Source: Curtobacterium aurantiacum
GTDB taxonomy: Bacteria; Actinomycetota; Actinomycetes; Actinomycetales; Microbacteriaceae
Direction: 5' to 3'
NCBI RefSeq assembly: GCF_018598555.1
Contig: NZ_JAHEWN010000004.1
Location: forward strand, 1 to 64,000
Length of the DNA stretch: 64,000 bases
Positions 9,163-22,055 of this stretch are shown here, piece by piece. Position 1 is the stretch's first letter. Each line of letters begins with the position of its first letter. The notes beneath the pieces were generated by a model that did not search any database, was not told where the DNA came from, and saw nothing but the letters and a program-made list of their open reading frames with translations. Made by a program: the position numbers and the translations under genes.

Positions 9163-10089
9163 ATGATCGAGTTCCGCTCGGTGCGCAAGACCTACCCGGA
9201 CGGCACGACTGCGGTCGAGCACTTCGATCTGGTCATCCCGTCCCGCACCACCACCGTCTTCGTCGGATCCAGCGGTTGTGGCAAGACCACGCTGCTCCGC
9301 ATGATCAACCGCATGGTCGACCCCACCTCGGGGACGGTCGAGATCGACGGATCGGACGTCGCCGGGATCAACCCGGTCGAGCTCCGTCGTCACATCGGCT
9401 ACGTCATGCAGAACTCCGGACTCCTGCCGCACCGCAAGGTCGTCGACAACATCGCGACGGTCCCGCTGCTGACCGGCGTCTCCAAGGCCGACGCGCGCAC
9501 GCGCGCCCTCGAACTGATGGACACCGTCGGGCTCGACCGCGCGTTCGCCGACCGCTACCCGTCCCAGCTCTCCGGCGGCCAGCAGCAGCGCGTCGGTGTC
9601 GCCCGCGGGCTCGCCGTCGACCCGAACATCCTCCTCATGGACGAGCCGTTCGGTGCCGTCGACCCCCTGGTGCGCAACGACCTGCAGGACGAGCTCATCC
9701 GCCTGCAGCGCGAACTCGGCAAGACCGTCGTCTTCGTGACGCACGACATCGACGAGGCGTTCAAGCTCGGCGACCAGGTCGTCATCCTCAAGAAGGGCGG
9801 CGAGATCGCCCAGCAGGGGACGCCCGCCGAGATCCTCGCCGCACCGGCCGACGACTTCGTCGCCACCTTCATCGGCGCGGGCCGCGGTCGACGCGCGCTC
9901 CGGGTCGAGCAGACCCCGACCGGCCCGATCGTCGTCGACGGTGAAGGTCGTGCCGCCGGCGTGCTGACGGGCCCCGTCGGGGTCGTCGACGCCGCCGAGG
10001 CCGTGCCGCAGTCCGACTCCCGAGCAGCAGAGGCCGGAGCGTCGCACGACGCACCGGGTGCTCCGGCGCAGGGTGGGGGCACCCGGTGA
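9163..10089 (+). CDS. Osmoprotectant (glycine betaine/carnitine/choline-type) ABC transporter, ATP-binding protein
   Basis: 308 aa from ATG 9163, with GAAGGG ahead and a possible -10 TACTCT at about 9117-9122. Walker A GSSGCGKTT, signature [15 protein letters not shown], Walker B ILLMDEPFGAVDP and the H-loop VFVTHDIDEAF are all intact. The sequence around MIEFRSVRKTYPDGTTAV matches the OpuCA/ProV subfamily. Unlike many OpuCA proteins it has no pair of CBS domains; after about residue 245 there is only a Pro/Ala-rich tail. The first permease overlaps its stop by 4 bases. The cluster imports compatible solutes under osmotic stress (family knowledge). Confidence 0.9.
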   Translation: MIEFRSVRKTYPDGTTAVEHFDLVIPSRTTTVFVGSSGCGKTTLLRMINRMVDPTSGTVEIDGSDVAGINPVELRRHIGYVMQNSGLLPHRKVVDNIATVPLLTGVSKADARTRALELMDTVGLDRAFADRYPSQLSGGQQQRVGVARGLAVDPNILLMDEPFGAVDPLVRNDLQDELIRLQRELGKTVVFVTHDIDEAFKLGDQVVILKKGGEIAQQGTPAEILAAPADDFVATFIGAGRGRRALRVEQTPTGPIVVDGEGRAAGVLTGPVGVVDAAEAVPQSDSRAAEAGASHDAPGAPAQGGGTR

Positions 10090-10802
10090 AGTGGGTGCTG
10101 GCGAACCTCGACACGATCTGGGACAACACGCTCTCCCACCTCGCGATCGCGATCCCGCCGATCATCATCGCGTTCCTGCTGTCGATCCCGATCGGCTGGC
10201 TCGTGGTCCGGTTGCAGCAACCCGGGGGATCGCGCCTCGCATCCGGGGTCGGCGGCAGCATCGTGACCCTCGCCGGTCTGCTGTACGCGATCCCGTCGCT
10301 CGCCCTGTTCGTCGCGCTGCCGGGGATCATCGGCACCGACCTGCAGAGCCCGGTCAACGTCGTCATCGGCCTGACCCTGTACGGCCTCGCACTGATGGTC
10401 CGGTCCACGGTGGACGGCCTGACCTCGGTCGACGCGGAGACCAAGTCCGCCTCGACCGCGATGGGCTACTCGTCGGCGCAGCGGTTCTTCCGGGTGGAGC
10501 TCCCGCTCGCCGGTCCGGTGCTGCTCGCCGGGCTCCGGGTGGTCGCGGTGTCCACGATCTCGCTCACCACGGTCGGCGCGGTCCTCGGCATCCCGAGTCT
10601 CGGCCTGCTGTTCACCGACGGCCTGGGGCGCGGGATCTACGAGGAGATCCTCTCCGGCATCGTCATGGTGCTCGTGCTCGCGTTCGCCCTCGACGGGCTC
10701 CTCGTGCTGCTCGGGCGCCTGGTGATGCCGTGGACCCGGACGGACTCGGTGTCGCGCCGACAGGCCCGCCGCGTCCTGCAAGCAGCGGAGGTCTCCTCGT
10801 GA
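10086..10802 (+). CDS. Osmoprotectant ABC transporter permease (first of two)
   Basis: 238 aa, GTG start inside the GTGA overlap with the ATP-binding gene, so translation is coupled. Five to six hydrophobic segments; the conserved cytoplasmic loop is in STAMGYSSAQRFFRVELPLAGPVLLAG, the EAA-type motif that docks on the ATPase. Family OpuCB/ProW-like (BPD_transp_1). The start MKWVLANLDTIWDNT matches the usual length for this family. Its stop codon overlaps the next start in the same GTGA fashion. Confidence 0.9.
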   Translation: MKWVLANLDTIWDNTLSHLAIAIPPIIIAFLLSIPIGWLVVRLQQPGGSRLASGVGGSIVTLAGLLYAIPSLALFVALPGIIGTDLQSPVNVVIGLTLYGLALMVRSTVDGLTSVDAETKSASTAMGYSSAQRFFRVELPLAGPVLLAGLRVVAVSTISLTTVGAVLGIPSLGLLFTDGLGRGIYEEILSGIVMVLVLAFALDGLLVLLGRLVMPWTRTDSVSRRQARRVLQAAEVSS

Positions 10803-11527
10803 TCATCGGTCAGGCCTTCGCGTGGGTGCTCGACCCCACGAACTACGGCGGGTACAACGGCATCCCCCAGCGCCTCTGGGAGCACGTCTGGATCACGCTG
10901 CTCGCGGTCCTCATCGCCGCGGTCATCGCCGTTCCGGTCGGCTACGCGATCGGCCACACCCGTCGTGCCCGTGGCTTCTCGATCGCGGTGTCCGGCGGGG
11001 TGCGGGCACTCCCGACGCTCGGCGTGCTCTCGCTGTTCGGTCTGCTGCTCGGCATCGGGCTGCAGGCTCCCTTGCTCGCCCTCGTCATCCTGGCGATCCC
11101 CTCCGTGCTCGCCGGTGCGTACTCCGGCATCGAGTCCGTCGACCCGGTCGTCGTCGACGCCGCGAAGGCGCAGGGCATGACCGGGTGGCAGATCCTCTGG
11201 AAGGTCGAGATCCCGCTCGGGCTCCCGCTGCTGATCGGTGGGATCCGCGCCGCCGTGCTGCAGGTCGTCGCGACGGCCACGCTCGCCGCGTACGTCGGGG
11301 CCGGGGGCCTCGGCGGGTACTTCTTCCTCGGGCTGAAGACCCAGGACTACGCCGAGATGCTCGGCGCCTCCATCCTCGTGATCGCGCTCGCGATCGCGTT
11401 CGAGATCGTGTTCGCCGTGCTGCAGCGGGCGGCGGTGCCGAAGGGCACCGCGGACCCGTCGGCCCGACAGCGTCAGGGGTCGCGTGAGCGAGCCCGCAAT
11501 CCACTCCCGGAAGGAAATCCCTCGTGA
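10799..11527 (+). CDS. Osmoprotectant ABC transporter permease (second of two)
   Basis: 242 aa from GTG 10799, which overlaps the previous stop (GTGA). An open frame extends upstream over the first permease but has no signal there. Five to six membrane helices; the EAA-type loop is VVVDAAKAQGMTGWQILWKV followed by EIPLGLPLLIGG. A paralogue of the first permease, so the channel is presumably a heterodimer. The last 25 residues are charged and overlap the start of the binding-protein gene by 4 bases. Confidence 0.9.
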   Translation: MIIGQAFAWVLDPTNYGGYNGIPQRLWEHVWITLLAVLIAAVIAVPVGYAIGHTRRARGFSIAVSGGVRALPTLGVLSLFGLLLGIGLQAPLLALVILAIPSVLAGAYSGIESVDPVVVDAAKAQGMTGWQILWKVEIPLGLPLLIGGIRAAVLQVVATATLAAYVGAGGLGGYFFLGLKTQDYAEMLGASILVIALAIAFEIVFAVLQRAAVPKGTADPSARQRQGSRERARNPLPEGNPS

Positions 11528-12447
11528 TCACAGCACCCAAGATCCGCGCCGGCGTCGCCGCCGCGATGGCGGTGGGCGTCGTCGCCGCCCTCGCCGGCTG
11601 CGCGTCGAGCGACCCGCTCGACAGCGGTTCCAGCGGCTCGTCCGACTCGAAGACCATCGTCGTCGGCTCGCAGCAGTACTACTCGAACGAGATCATCGCC
11701 GAGCTCTACGCCCAGGTCCTCGAGAAGGACGGCTTCGACGTGAAGCGCAACTTCAACATCGGACAGCGCGAGGTCTACATCCCGCAGCTCGAGAAGGGCG
11801 CCATCGACGTCATGCCGGAGTACAGCGGCAACCTGCTGCAGTACTTCGACAAGGAGTCCGATGCGAAGACCGCCGACCAGATCGACGACGGGCTCGACGA
11901 GGCCCTGCCGAAGGGCCTCCGCGTCCTCGACGAGGCCGCCGCGACCGACCAGGACAGCTACACCGTCACGAAGAAGTTCTCCGAGGACAACGACGTCACG
12001 AGCCTGGCCGACCTGAAGAACGTCGACGAGAAGCTCACCGTCGGGGCGAACTCCGAGAACCAGACCCGTCCGTACGGGCCGGAGGGACTCAAGTCGGTCT
12101 ACGGCGTCGACGTCGACTTCAAGGCGATCGAGGACGGCGGCGGTGCCCTGACCGTCAAGGCGCTCAAGGACGGCACCGTCCAGCTGGCCGACATCTACAC
12201 GGCCGACCCGAGCATCAAGGCGAACGGCTTCGTCACGCTGGAGGACCCGGAGAACCTGATCCTCCCGCAGAACGTCGTCCCCGTGGTGTCGGACAAGGTC
12301 GACGAGAAGGCCGCAGACGCGATCGACTCGGTCAACGAGAAGCTCTCGACCGAGGCCCTGATCGCGCTCAACACCAAGAGCACGGCCGACAAGGAGAAGG
12401 CGTCCACCATCGCCGAGGACTGGCTCAAGGCCGAGGGCCTGCTGTAA
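11524..12447 (+). CDS. Osmoprotectant ABC transporter substrate-binding lipoprotein
   Basis: 307 aa, GTG start in a GTGA overlap with the permease and GGAAGGAAA just upstream. The signal peptide ends in ALAGC (Cys about residue 26), so it is a lipoprotein on the outer face. The mature part begins with TIVVGSQQYYSNEIIAELYA, typical of the OpuBC/OpuCC (OpuAC-domain) betaine and choline binding proteins, and PEYSGNLLQYFD is the matching conserved block. Last gene of the four-gene operon; a 15-bp hairpin follows. Confidence 0.92.
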   Translation: MITAPKIRAGVAAAMAVGVVAALAGCASSDPLDSGSSGSSDSKTIVVGSQQYYSNEIIAELYAQVLEKDGFDVKRNFNIGQREVYIPQLEKGAIDVMPEYSGNLLQYFDKESDAKTADQIDDGLDEALPKGLRVLDEAAATDQDSYTVTKKFSEDNDVTSLADLKNVDEKLTVGANSENQTRPYGPEGLKSVYGVDVDFKAIEDGGGALTVKALKDGTVQLADIYTADPSIKANGFVTLEDPENLILPQNVVPVVSDKVDEKAADAIDSVNEKLSTEALIALNTKSTADKEKASTIAEDWLKAEGLL

Positions 12448-12478
12448 GCACAGCACCACATCTGCACCACGAACAAAG

Positions 12479-12512
12479 CGACAGGCGTCGGGTATCTACC
12501 CGGCGCCTGTCG
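12479..12512 (+). terminator. Hairpin ending the osmoprotectant transporter operon
   Basis: Fifteen pairs (one G-U) between 12479-12493 and 12498-12512 around the loop ATCT, 31 bases after the last stop codon. Confidence 0.85.
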
Positions 12513-12603
12513 TCGTTCGCGCAAGGGGCAACGCGAACATCCGTGCCGCACGGTTGTGCCGTGCAGACGCTTTGCACGTTTGTGCACAGCGAGGTTCTAC
12601 AAG

Positions 12604-12659
12604 TTGTCGAATCGGGGTGCCCCGCGATAGCGTTGGGGTGTCCCAAGGGCTGTGACACC
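12604..12659 (+). promoter_or_regulatory. cydA promoter with candidate operator
   Basis: TTGTCG (12604-12609), 18 bases, TAGCGT (12628-12633) makes a plausible -35/-10 pair. An inverted repeat GGTGTC-N11-GACACC (12637-12659) covers the expected transcription start. Upstream, GCACGG-TTGTG-CCGTGC and TGCAC-GTTT-GTGCA form two small hairpins or operators containing TTGTG. Redox regulators such as Rex bind TTGTGA-type sites before cyd genes in actinobacteria, but none of these copies is a clean match. The 5' leader to cydA would be about 90 bases. Confidence 0.5.
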
Positions 12660-12731
12660 TGATGTATCCGTTCCACAGGAAGCAACTGACGTGCACGAAC
12701 AGCGCGCGGCCACCCGTCTCGGAATCGCCGC

Positions 12732-14144
12732 ATGAACGACCTCCTCGATCCGCTCCTCCTGTCGCGGTGGCAGTTCGGTCTGACGACCATCTACCACTTC
12801 CTCTTCGTCCCGCTGACGATCGGCATGGCAGCCGTCGTGGCCGTGTTCCAGACCGCCTGGTACCGGACCGGCCGCGCGCACTACCTGCAGCTGACGCGGT
12901 TCTTCGGACGGATCTTCCTGATCAACTTCGCCATGGGTGTCGTGACGGGCATCGTGCAGGAGTTCCAGTTCGGCATGAACTGGTCGAACTACTCGCGCTT
13001 CGTCGGTGACGTCTTCGGTGCACCGCTCGCGCTCGAGGGCATCCTGGCGTTCTTCTTCGAGGCGGCGTTCATCGGCATCTGGATCTTCGGCTGGGACCGC
13101 CTGCCGAAGGGGCTCCACCTGGCGAGCATCTGGTGCGTGAGCGCGGGCACGATCATGTCGGCCTACTTCATCATCGCGGCGAACGCCTTCATGCAGCACC
13201 CGGTCGGCTTCGCGATGAACGAGGCCAAGGGCCGTGCGGAGCTCACCGACATCTGGGCGGTGCTCGGCAACAAGGTGGCGCTGGCGGCGTTCCCGCACAC
13301 GCTCTTCGCGTGCTTCATGGTCGCCGCTGCGGTCATCATCGCGGTGGCGGCGTACCACCTGGCCCGCAACCAGAACCTCGAGACGATGATGCCGGCGCTG
13401 AAGTTCGGCATGTGGACCATGGTCGCTGCCGGCGCCCTGACCGTCCTGACCGGCGACCAGCTCGGTCTGACCATGGTCGACACCCAGCCGATGAAGATGG
13501 CGGCTGCCGAGGCGCTGTACAACACGGCGACCGGCAAGGACGCCTCGTTCTCGATCTTCACGCTCGGCACACCGGACGGCGTCCACGAGCTGTTCTCGAT
13601 CCGGGTGCCGTACCTGCTGTCGTTCCTGTCGACACACACGTTCAACGGCACGGTCGAGGGCATCAACGACCTGCAGGCGCAGTACACCGAGGTGTACGGC
13701 CCGGGGGACTACAAGCCGATCATCTGGGTCACCTACTGGTCGTTCCGATGGATGATCGCCCTCGGTGTCGGCGCGGTGCTGGTCTCGCTGGCCGGCCTGT
13801 GGCTGACCCGCAAGGGACGGTTCCCGACGCAGCGCTGGATCTGGCGCATCGCCACCTGGACCGTGCCGCTGCCGATGGCCGCGATGATCGTCGGCTGGAT
13901 CTTCACCGAGATGGGGCGCCAGCCGTGGCTCGTGTTCGGGCTGCTCCAGACGAAGGACGGCGTGTCCCCGAACGTGACCGGGCTCGAGGTCCTGATCTCG
14001 CTGCTGGTCTTCACCCTGATCTACGGCTCACTGGCCGTCGTCGAGTTCAAGCTCATCAAGAAGGTCGCGCAAGAGGGGCCCGCCGACCCGGCCGAGGTCG
14101 ACGAGGAGACCGGCGAGGTCAAGCACGAAGTGACGGTCTACTAG
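12732..14144 (+). CDS. cydA: Cytochrome bd ubiquinol/menaquinol oxidase subunit I
   Basis: 470 aa. Quinol-oxidising subunit of the high-affinity bd oxidase, which serves at low oxygen and as an alternative to the aa3 branch encoded at the left end of this window. It starts MNDLLDPLLLSRWQFGLTTI with the haem b595 ligand His in the following TIYHFLF. GMNWSNYSRFVGDVFGAPLA and the Glu-rich helix ALEGILAFFFEAAFIGIW are conserved proton and haem features, and the quinol loop is of the short type. About nine helices. cydB begins 16 bases after the stop. Confidence 0.97.
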   Translation: MNDLLDPLLLSRWQFGLTTIYHFLFVPLTIGMAAVVAVFQTAWYRTGRAHYLQLTRFFGRIFLINFAMGVVTGIVQEFQFGMNWSNYSRFVGDVFGAPLALEGILAFFFEAAFIGIWIFGWDRLPKGLHLASIWCVSAGTIMSAYFIIAANAFMQHPVGFAMNEAKGRAELTDIWAVLGNKVALAAFPHTLFACFMVAAAVIIAVAAYHLARNQNLETMMPALKFGMWTMVAAGALTVLTGDQLGLTMVDTQPMKMAAAEALYNTATGKDASFSIFTLGTPDGVHELFSIRVPYLLSFLSTHTFNGTVEGINDLQAQYTEVYGPGDYKPIIWVTYWSFRWMIALGVGAVLVSLAGLWLTRKGRFPTQRWIWRIATWTVPLPMAAMIVGWIFTEMGRQPWLVFGLLQTKDGVSPNVTGLEVLISLLVFTLIYGSLAVVEFKLIKKVAQEGPADPAEVDEETGEVKHEVTVY

Positions 14145-14160
14145 AAATGGACGCTGCCTG

Positions 14161-15165
14161 ATGGATCTCCCTGTTCTCTGGTTCGCGATCGTCGGCGTCT
14201 TCTTCGTCGGCTACTTCGTCCTCGACGGGTTCGACTTCGGTGTCGGCATGTCCCTGCCGTTCCTCGGCAAGGACGACACCGACCGTCGCGTCCTGATCAA
14301 CACCATCGGCCCGGTCTGGGACCTCAACGAGACCTGGGTCATCGTGGCCGGGGCGTGCCTGTTCGCGGCGTTCCCCGAGTGGTACGCCACGATGTTCTCC
14401 GGCTTCTACCTGGCGCTGCTGCTCATCCTCGCCGCGCTCATCGCCCGCGGGGTGTCGTTCGAGTACCGGCACCAGAACAAGCACCTCGAGTGGAAGCGCC
14501 GCTTCGACCTGATGATCATCGTCGGCAGTGCCGTGCCGTCGTTCCTGTGGGGCGTCGCCTTCGGCAACGTCGTCCGCGGCATCCCGATGGACGCCGGGCA
14601 CAACTACACGGGCACGATCTTCGACCTGCTCAACCCGTTCGCGCTGCTGACCGGTGTCGCGACGCTGCTGGTGTTCTTCACCCACGGGGTCGTCTTCGTC
14701 GCGCTGAAGACCGAGGGCGAGATCCGTGAGCGCGCCAAGCGCCTGGCGACCCGGGCCGGCGTCCTCACGATCGTGGTCGGCGCCGCGTTCCTGGTGTCGA
14801 TGGCGTTCGTCCGTGCCACCCCGGCGTCACTGGTGCTCTCCGTGGTCGCCGCCCTGGCGCTCGTGCTGGCGGTGCTCTGCAACGCCTGGGGCAAGGAGGG
14901 GCGTGCGTTCACCCTCATGGCGATCACCATCGCGGCGATCGTGCTCGCGATGTTCACGGCGATCTTCCCCGACGTGATGCCCGCGTCGAACGACGTCGCG
15001 AACAGCCTGAACGTGTACAACGCCTCGTCCGGGTCCTACACCCTGACGGTGATGAGCTGGGTCGCGCTGATCTTCGTGCCCCTGGTCTTCGCGTACCAGG
15101 CGTGGACCTACTGGGTGTTCCGCAAGCGCGTCTCCCGCGCTCAGATCACCGCGGCCGCGCACTAG
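14161..15165 (+). CDS. cydB: Cytochrome bd oxidase subunit II
   Basis: 334 aa, eight to nine membrane helices. The N-terminus MDLPVLWFAIVGVFFVGYFV and the following LDGFDFGVG, then GPVWDLNETWVIVAG, are the hallmark CydB motifs. It pairs with CydA to form the bd complex. The small C-terminal arm FRKRVSRAQITAAAH is cytoplasmic. cydD follows 10 bases later, so the four genes form one unit. Confidence 0.97.
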   Translation: MDLPVLWFAIVGVFFVGYFVLDGFDFGVGMSLPFLGKDDTDRRVLINTIGPVWDLNETWVIVAGACLFAAFPEWYATMFSGFYLALLLILAALIARGVSFEYRHQNKHLEWKRRFDLMIIVGSAVPSFLWGVAFGNVVRGIPMDAGHNYTGTIFDLLNPFALLTGVATLLVFFTHGVVFVALKTEGEIRERAKRLATRAGVLTIVVGAAFLVSMAFVRATPASLVLSVVAALALVLAVLCNAWGKEGRAFTLMAITIAAIVLAMFTAIFPDVMPASNDVANSLNVYNASSGSYTLTVMSWVALIFVPLVFAYQAWTYWVFRKRVSRAQITAAAH

Positions 15166-15175
15166 GCGGACGCCG

Positions 15176-16872
15176 ATGAAGCCCCTCGACCCCCGACTCC
15201 TGCGGCTGTCCCGGACGGCGCGCGGCTTCATCGTCGCCGCCGCCGGCACCGGGGTCCTCCGCACGGTCGCGACCATCGCGATCGCGTGGGGGATCGCCGC
15301 GGCGGTCACCCTCGGGGTCGACGCCGTCGGTGACGGCGCGGTCCCGGCGGCGTTCGGGCAGGCGCTCGCACTGCTCGGCGGGGCGTTCGCACTCCGCGCC
15401 CTGGCCGCATGGGCCACCGACGACCTGGCGGCCCGTGCGGCGGCGAGGGTGAAGAGCGAGATGCGCACGACGGTGCTCGCCCGCGCCGCGGAGCGCGGTC
15501 CGTCGTGGCTCGCCGGGCGCTCGAGCGCGGGGTTCGCCACGACGCTCGGCCCCGGACTCGACGCGCTCGACGCCTACTTCGGCCGGTACCTGCCGCAGCT
15601 CGCGCTCACGGCGATCGCGACGCCCGTGCTCCTGGTCGCGATCGGCCTGGCCGACCTGACCAGCGGGCTGATCATCCTGTTCGCCCTGCCGGTGATCCCG
15701 GTCTTCATGATCCTGATCGGTCTGGCGACGCAGGCGCTGCAGCGGAAGCAGTCGGACGCGCTCTCCCGGCTCGGCGGCGCCTTCACCGAGGCGGTCGAGG
15801 GGCTCGCCACGCTCAAGGTCTTCGGCCGGGCCCGTCGCCAGGTCGGTCGCATCGGCGCGGTCACCGACGAGTACCGTCGTGGCACGATCGGGGTGCTCCG
15901 GTTGTCCTTCGTCAGCGGGTTCGCGCTCGAGCTCGCGGCGAGCCTGTCCGTCGCGCTCGTCGCCGTCTCGATCGGCATCCGGCTGGTCGACGGCTCGCTC
16001 GGTCTGGGGGCCGCGATGTTCGTGCTCGTCCTCGCACCGGAGGCCTTCGCCCCGATCCGCCAGGTCGGAGCCGACTTCCACGCCGCCCAGGACGGCGTCG
16101 AGGCCTCGGCCGCGGTACTCGACGTCCTGGCCGACGACGAGATCGCATCCCCGTCCGCGACCGGCAGCAGCAGCGGCAGTGGGACCGACAACGGGACCCA
16201 CGCAGACCCCGCCGCGGCCGCACCCGCACCCGCCACCGCCCTCGACGTCCGCGGGCTCATCGTCCGCCGCCCGGAGGCCGAGATCGGTCCGTTCGACCTG
16301 CACGCCGAGGCCGGCGCCGTCGTCGTGCTCGCCGGACCGAGCGGGTCCGGCAAGTCGAGCATCATCGCCGCACTCCGCGGCGTCCTGCCGCACGACGGCA
16401 CCGTGGCGGTGCCCGGCGCCCCGGGTGCGACCGTCGCCGAGCGCACCACCTGGGCCGACCAGCGTCCCCGTCTCGTGCGCGGGACCATCGCCGAGAACGT
16501 CGCGCTCAGCGCGACCCCCGACGACGCCGACGTGCGTGCCGCGCTGCGGGACGCGGGGCTGGGACTCGACCCGGGCCTCCCGGTCGGCGCCGGCGGCAGC
16601 GGCCTGTCCGGCGGCCAGGCGCAGCGCGTCGCGGTCGCACGCGCGCTGTACCGGGCGCGGCGCGCCGGCACGCCCCTGGTCCTGCTCGACGAGCCGACGT
16701 CCGCGCTGGACGCCGAGGCCGAGGCGTGCGTCATCGGGGCCGTGCGCGGCATCGCGGCCGACGGCGCGGTCGTCGTCGTCGCCAGCCACCGGCCGGCGGT
16801 CGTCGCCGCTGCCGACGTCCGCGTGGACGTCGGCGCCGACGGATCCGTGACGGTCCGCAGGGGGGTGCGCGC

Positions 16873-16876
<4 letters not shown>
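15176..16876 (+). CDS. cydD: ABC exporter CydD, thiol export for cytochrome bd assembly
   Basis: 566 aa, an N-terminal six-helix exporter domain (about 1-320) and a C-terminal ATPase. Walker A is [10 protein letters not shown], the signature is LSGGQAQRVAVARAL, and Walker B is LVLLDEPTSALD. CydDC exports cysteine and glutathione in E. coli and is needed for bd oxidase assembly; actinobacteria lack glutathione, so the physiological thiol here is unknown. The linker between the domains (about residues 322-345) is rich in Ser, Gly and Ala. cydC overlaps its stop by 4 bases. Confidence 0.92.
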
Positions 16877-18561
<1,685 letters not shown>

Positions 18562-18597
18562 GCCGACGGGCGGACGCGGGACGGGCCTCCCGGCTTG

Positions 18598-18603
18598 TAT
18601 CGT
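18598..18603 (+). promoter_or_regulatory. -10 box for leuS (leaderless type)
   Basis: TATCGT lies eight bases before the GTG start of leuS. This fits a transcript that begins at or next to the start codon. The preceding spacer holds one GGGCCTCCCG site (18583-18592). Confidence 0.6.
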
Positions 18604-18611
18604 TGACGACC

Positions 18612-21167
<2,556 letters not shown>

Positions 21168-21237
21168 CGCCCGCCGTCCCTGTCGTCGTCCCTCCACAGC
21201 AGGGGCGTGCGCGGCGCCCGTCCACGGGTGTGCCCTC

Positions 21238-21271
21238 CGGAGCCCGGCCGATCGGCCGGGCTCCGTAGCGT
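21238..21271 (+). promoter_or_regulatory. Inverted repeat abutting the comEA -10 box
   Basis: A perfect 13-bp inverted repeat (21238-21250 with 21253-21265) ends directly at the -10 box TAGCGT (21266-21271), which lies seven bases before the comEA ATG. It could be a terminator for leuS, an operator over the -35 region, or both. Confidence 0.55.
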
Positions 21272-21278
21272 TCGGGGC

Positions 21279-22046
21279 ATGTCATCGCCGTCGTCTCCCG
21301 GGCCGTGGTGTTCCCGCCTGGTGCTGTCACCGCGGGCCGCCGTGGTCCTGGCGGCGGTCGTGGTGGTGGTCGCCGTCGTCGTGGTCCTCGTCGGGGCACT
21401 GGCACCGCGTGGGGACGAAGGGACCCTGGGATCCGGCGGGGCTGTCGTGCGTGGGGCGCCGACAGCCGAGGCGGGTGGGGTGTCGGGCGCTCCGTCGTCG
21501 CCGCCCTCAGGGGGCGCTGCCGGTGCCGATGCGGGTCCTGCCGCGTCGTCCGCCCCCGATGCCGGTCGTGTCCTCGTGCACGTGCTCGGGGCCGTGCGGC
21601 GCGACGGTGTGGTCGAGCTGCCGGCGACGAGTCGCGTCGGGGACGCGATCGACCGAGCCGGTGGGGCGACCGACGATGCCGACCTCGATCGGATGAACCT
21701 GGCCCGAGTGCTGACGGACGGTGAACGTCTGTACGTGCCGCGGGTCGGGCAACAGGAGGTGCCCGACCCGCTCGGGCCGGTGACCGGCGGTGACACCACG
21801 GGGTCGCCGGCGAACGGTGCTGGTGCCGGGGGTGCCGCGAGCGGGGCCGATGCTGCCGTCGTCGACCTGAACACCGCCGACCTGACGGCGCTCGAGACCC
21901 TGCCCGGTATCGGCCCGGGGCTGGCCGGACGGATCATCGCCTGGCGTGACGAGCACGGCCGCTTCACCTCGATCGAGGACCTGCTCGACGTCAGCGGCAT
22001 CGGAGACCTCCGGTTCGCCGAACTCCGCGATCGCGTGCGGGTCTGA
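21279..22046 (+). CDS. comEA: ComEA family DNA-binding competence protein
   Basis: 255 aa from ATG 21279, placed seven bases after a -10 box (leaderless). One membrane helix at about residues 17-43, a Gly/Ala/Ser-rich linker, a SLBB domain (about 100-160, VLVHVLGAVRRDGVVELP), then another flexible linker and a C-terminal helix-hairpin-helix pair (about 190-255): VDLNTADLTALETLPGIGPG and VSGIGDLRFAELR. The protein is anchored in the membrane and binds incoming double-stranded DNA outside the cell. comEC follows after 9 bases; together they are the uptake module, although the type IV pilus genes are not in this window. Confidence 0.92.
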   Translation: MSSPSSPGPWCSRLVLSPRAAVVLAAVVVVVAVVVVLVGALAPRGDEGTLGSGGAVVRGAPTAEAGGVSGAPSSPPSGGAAGADAGPAASSAPDAGRVLVHVLGAVRRDGVVELPATSRVGDAIDRAGGATDDADLDRMNLARVLTDGERLYVPRVGQQEVPDPLGPVTGGDTTGSPANGAGAGGAASGADAAVVDLNTADLTALETLPGIGPGLAGRIIAWRDEHGRFTSIEDLLDVSGIGDLRFAELRDRVRV

Positions 22047-22055
22047 GAGCCGCGC

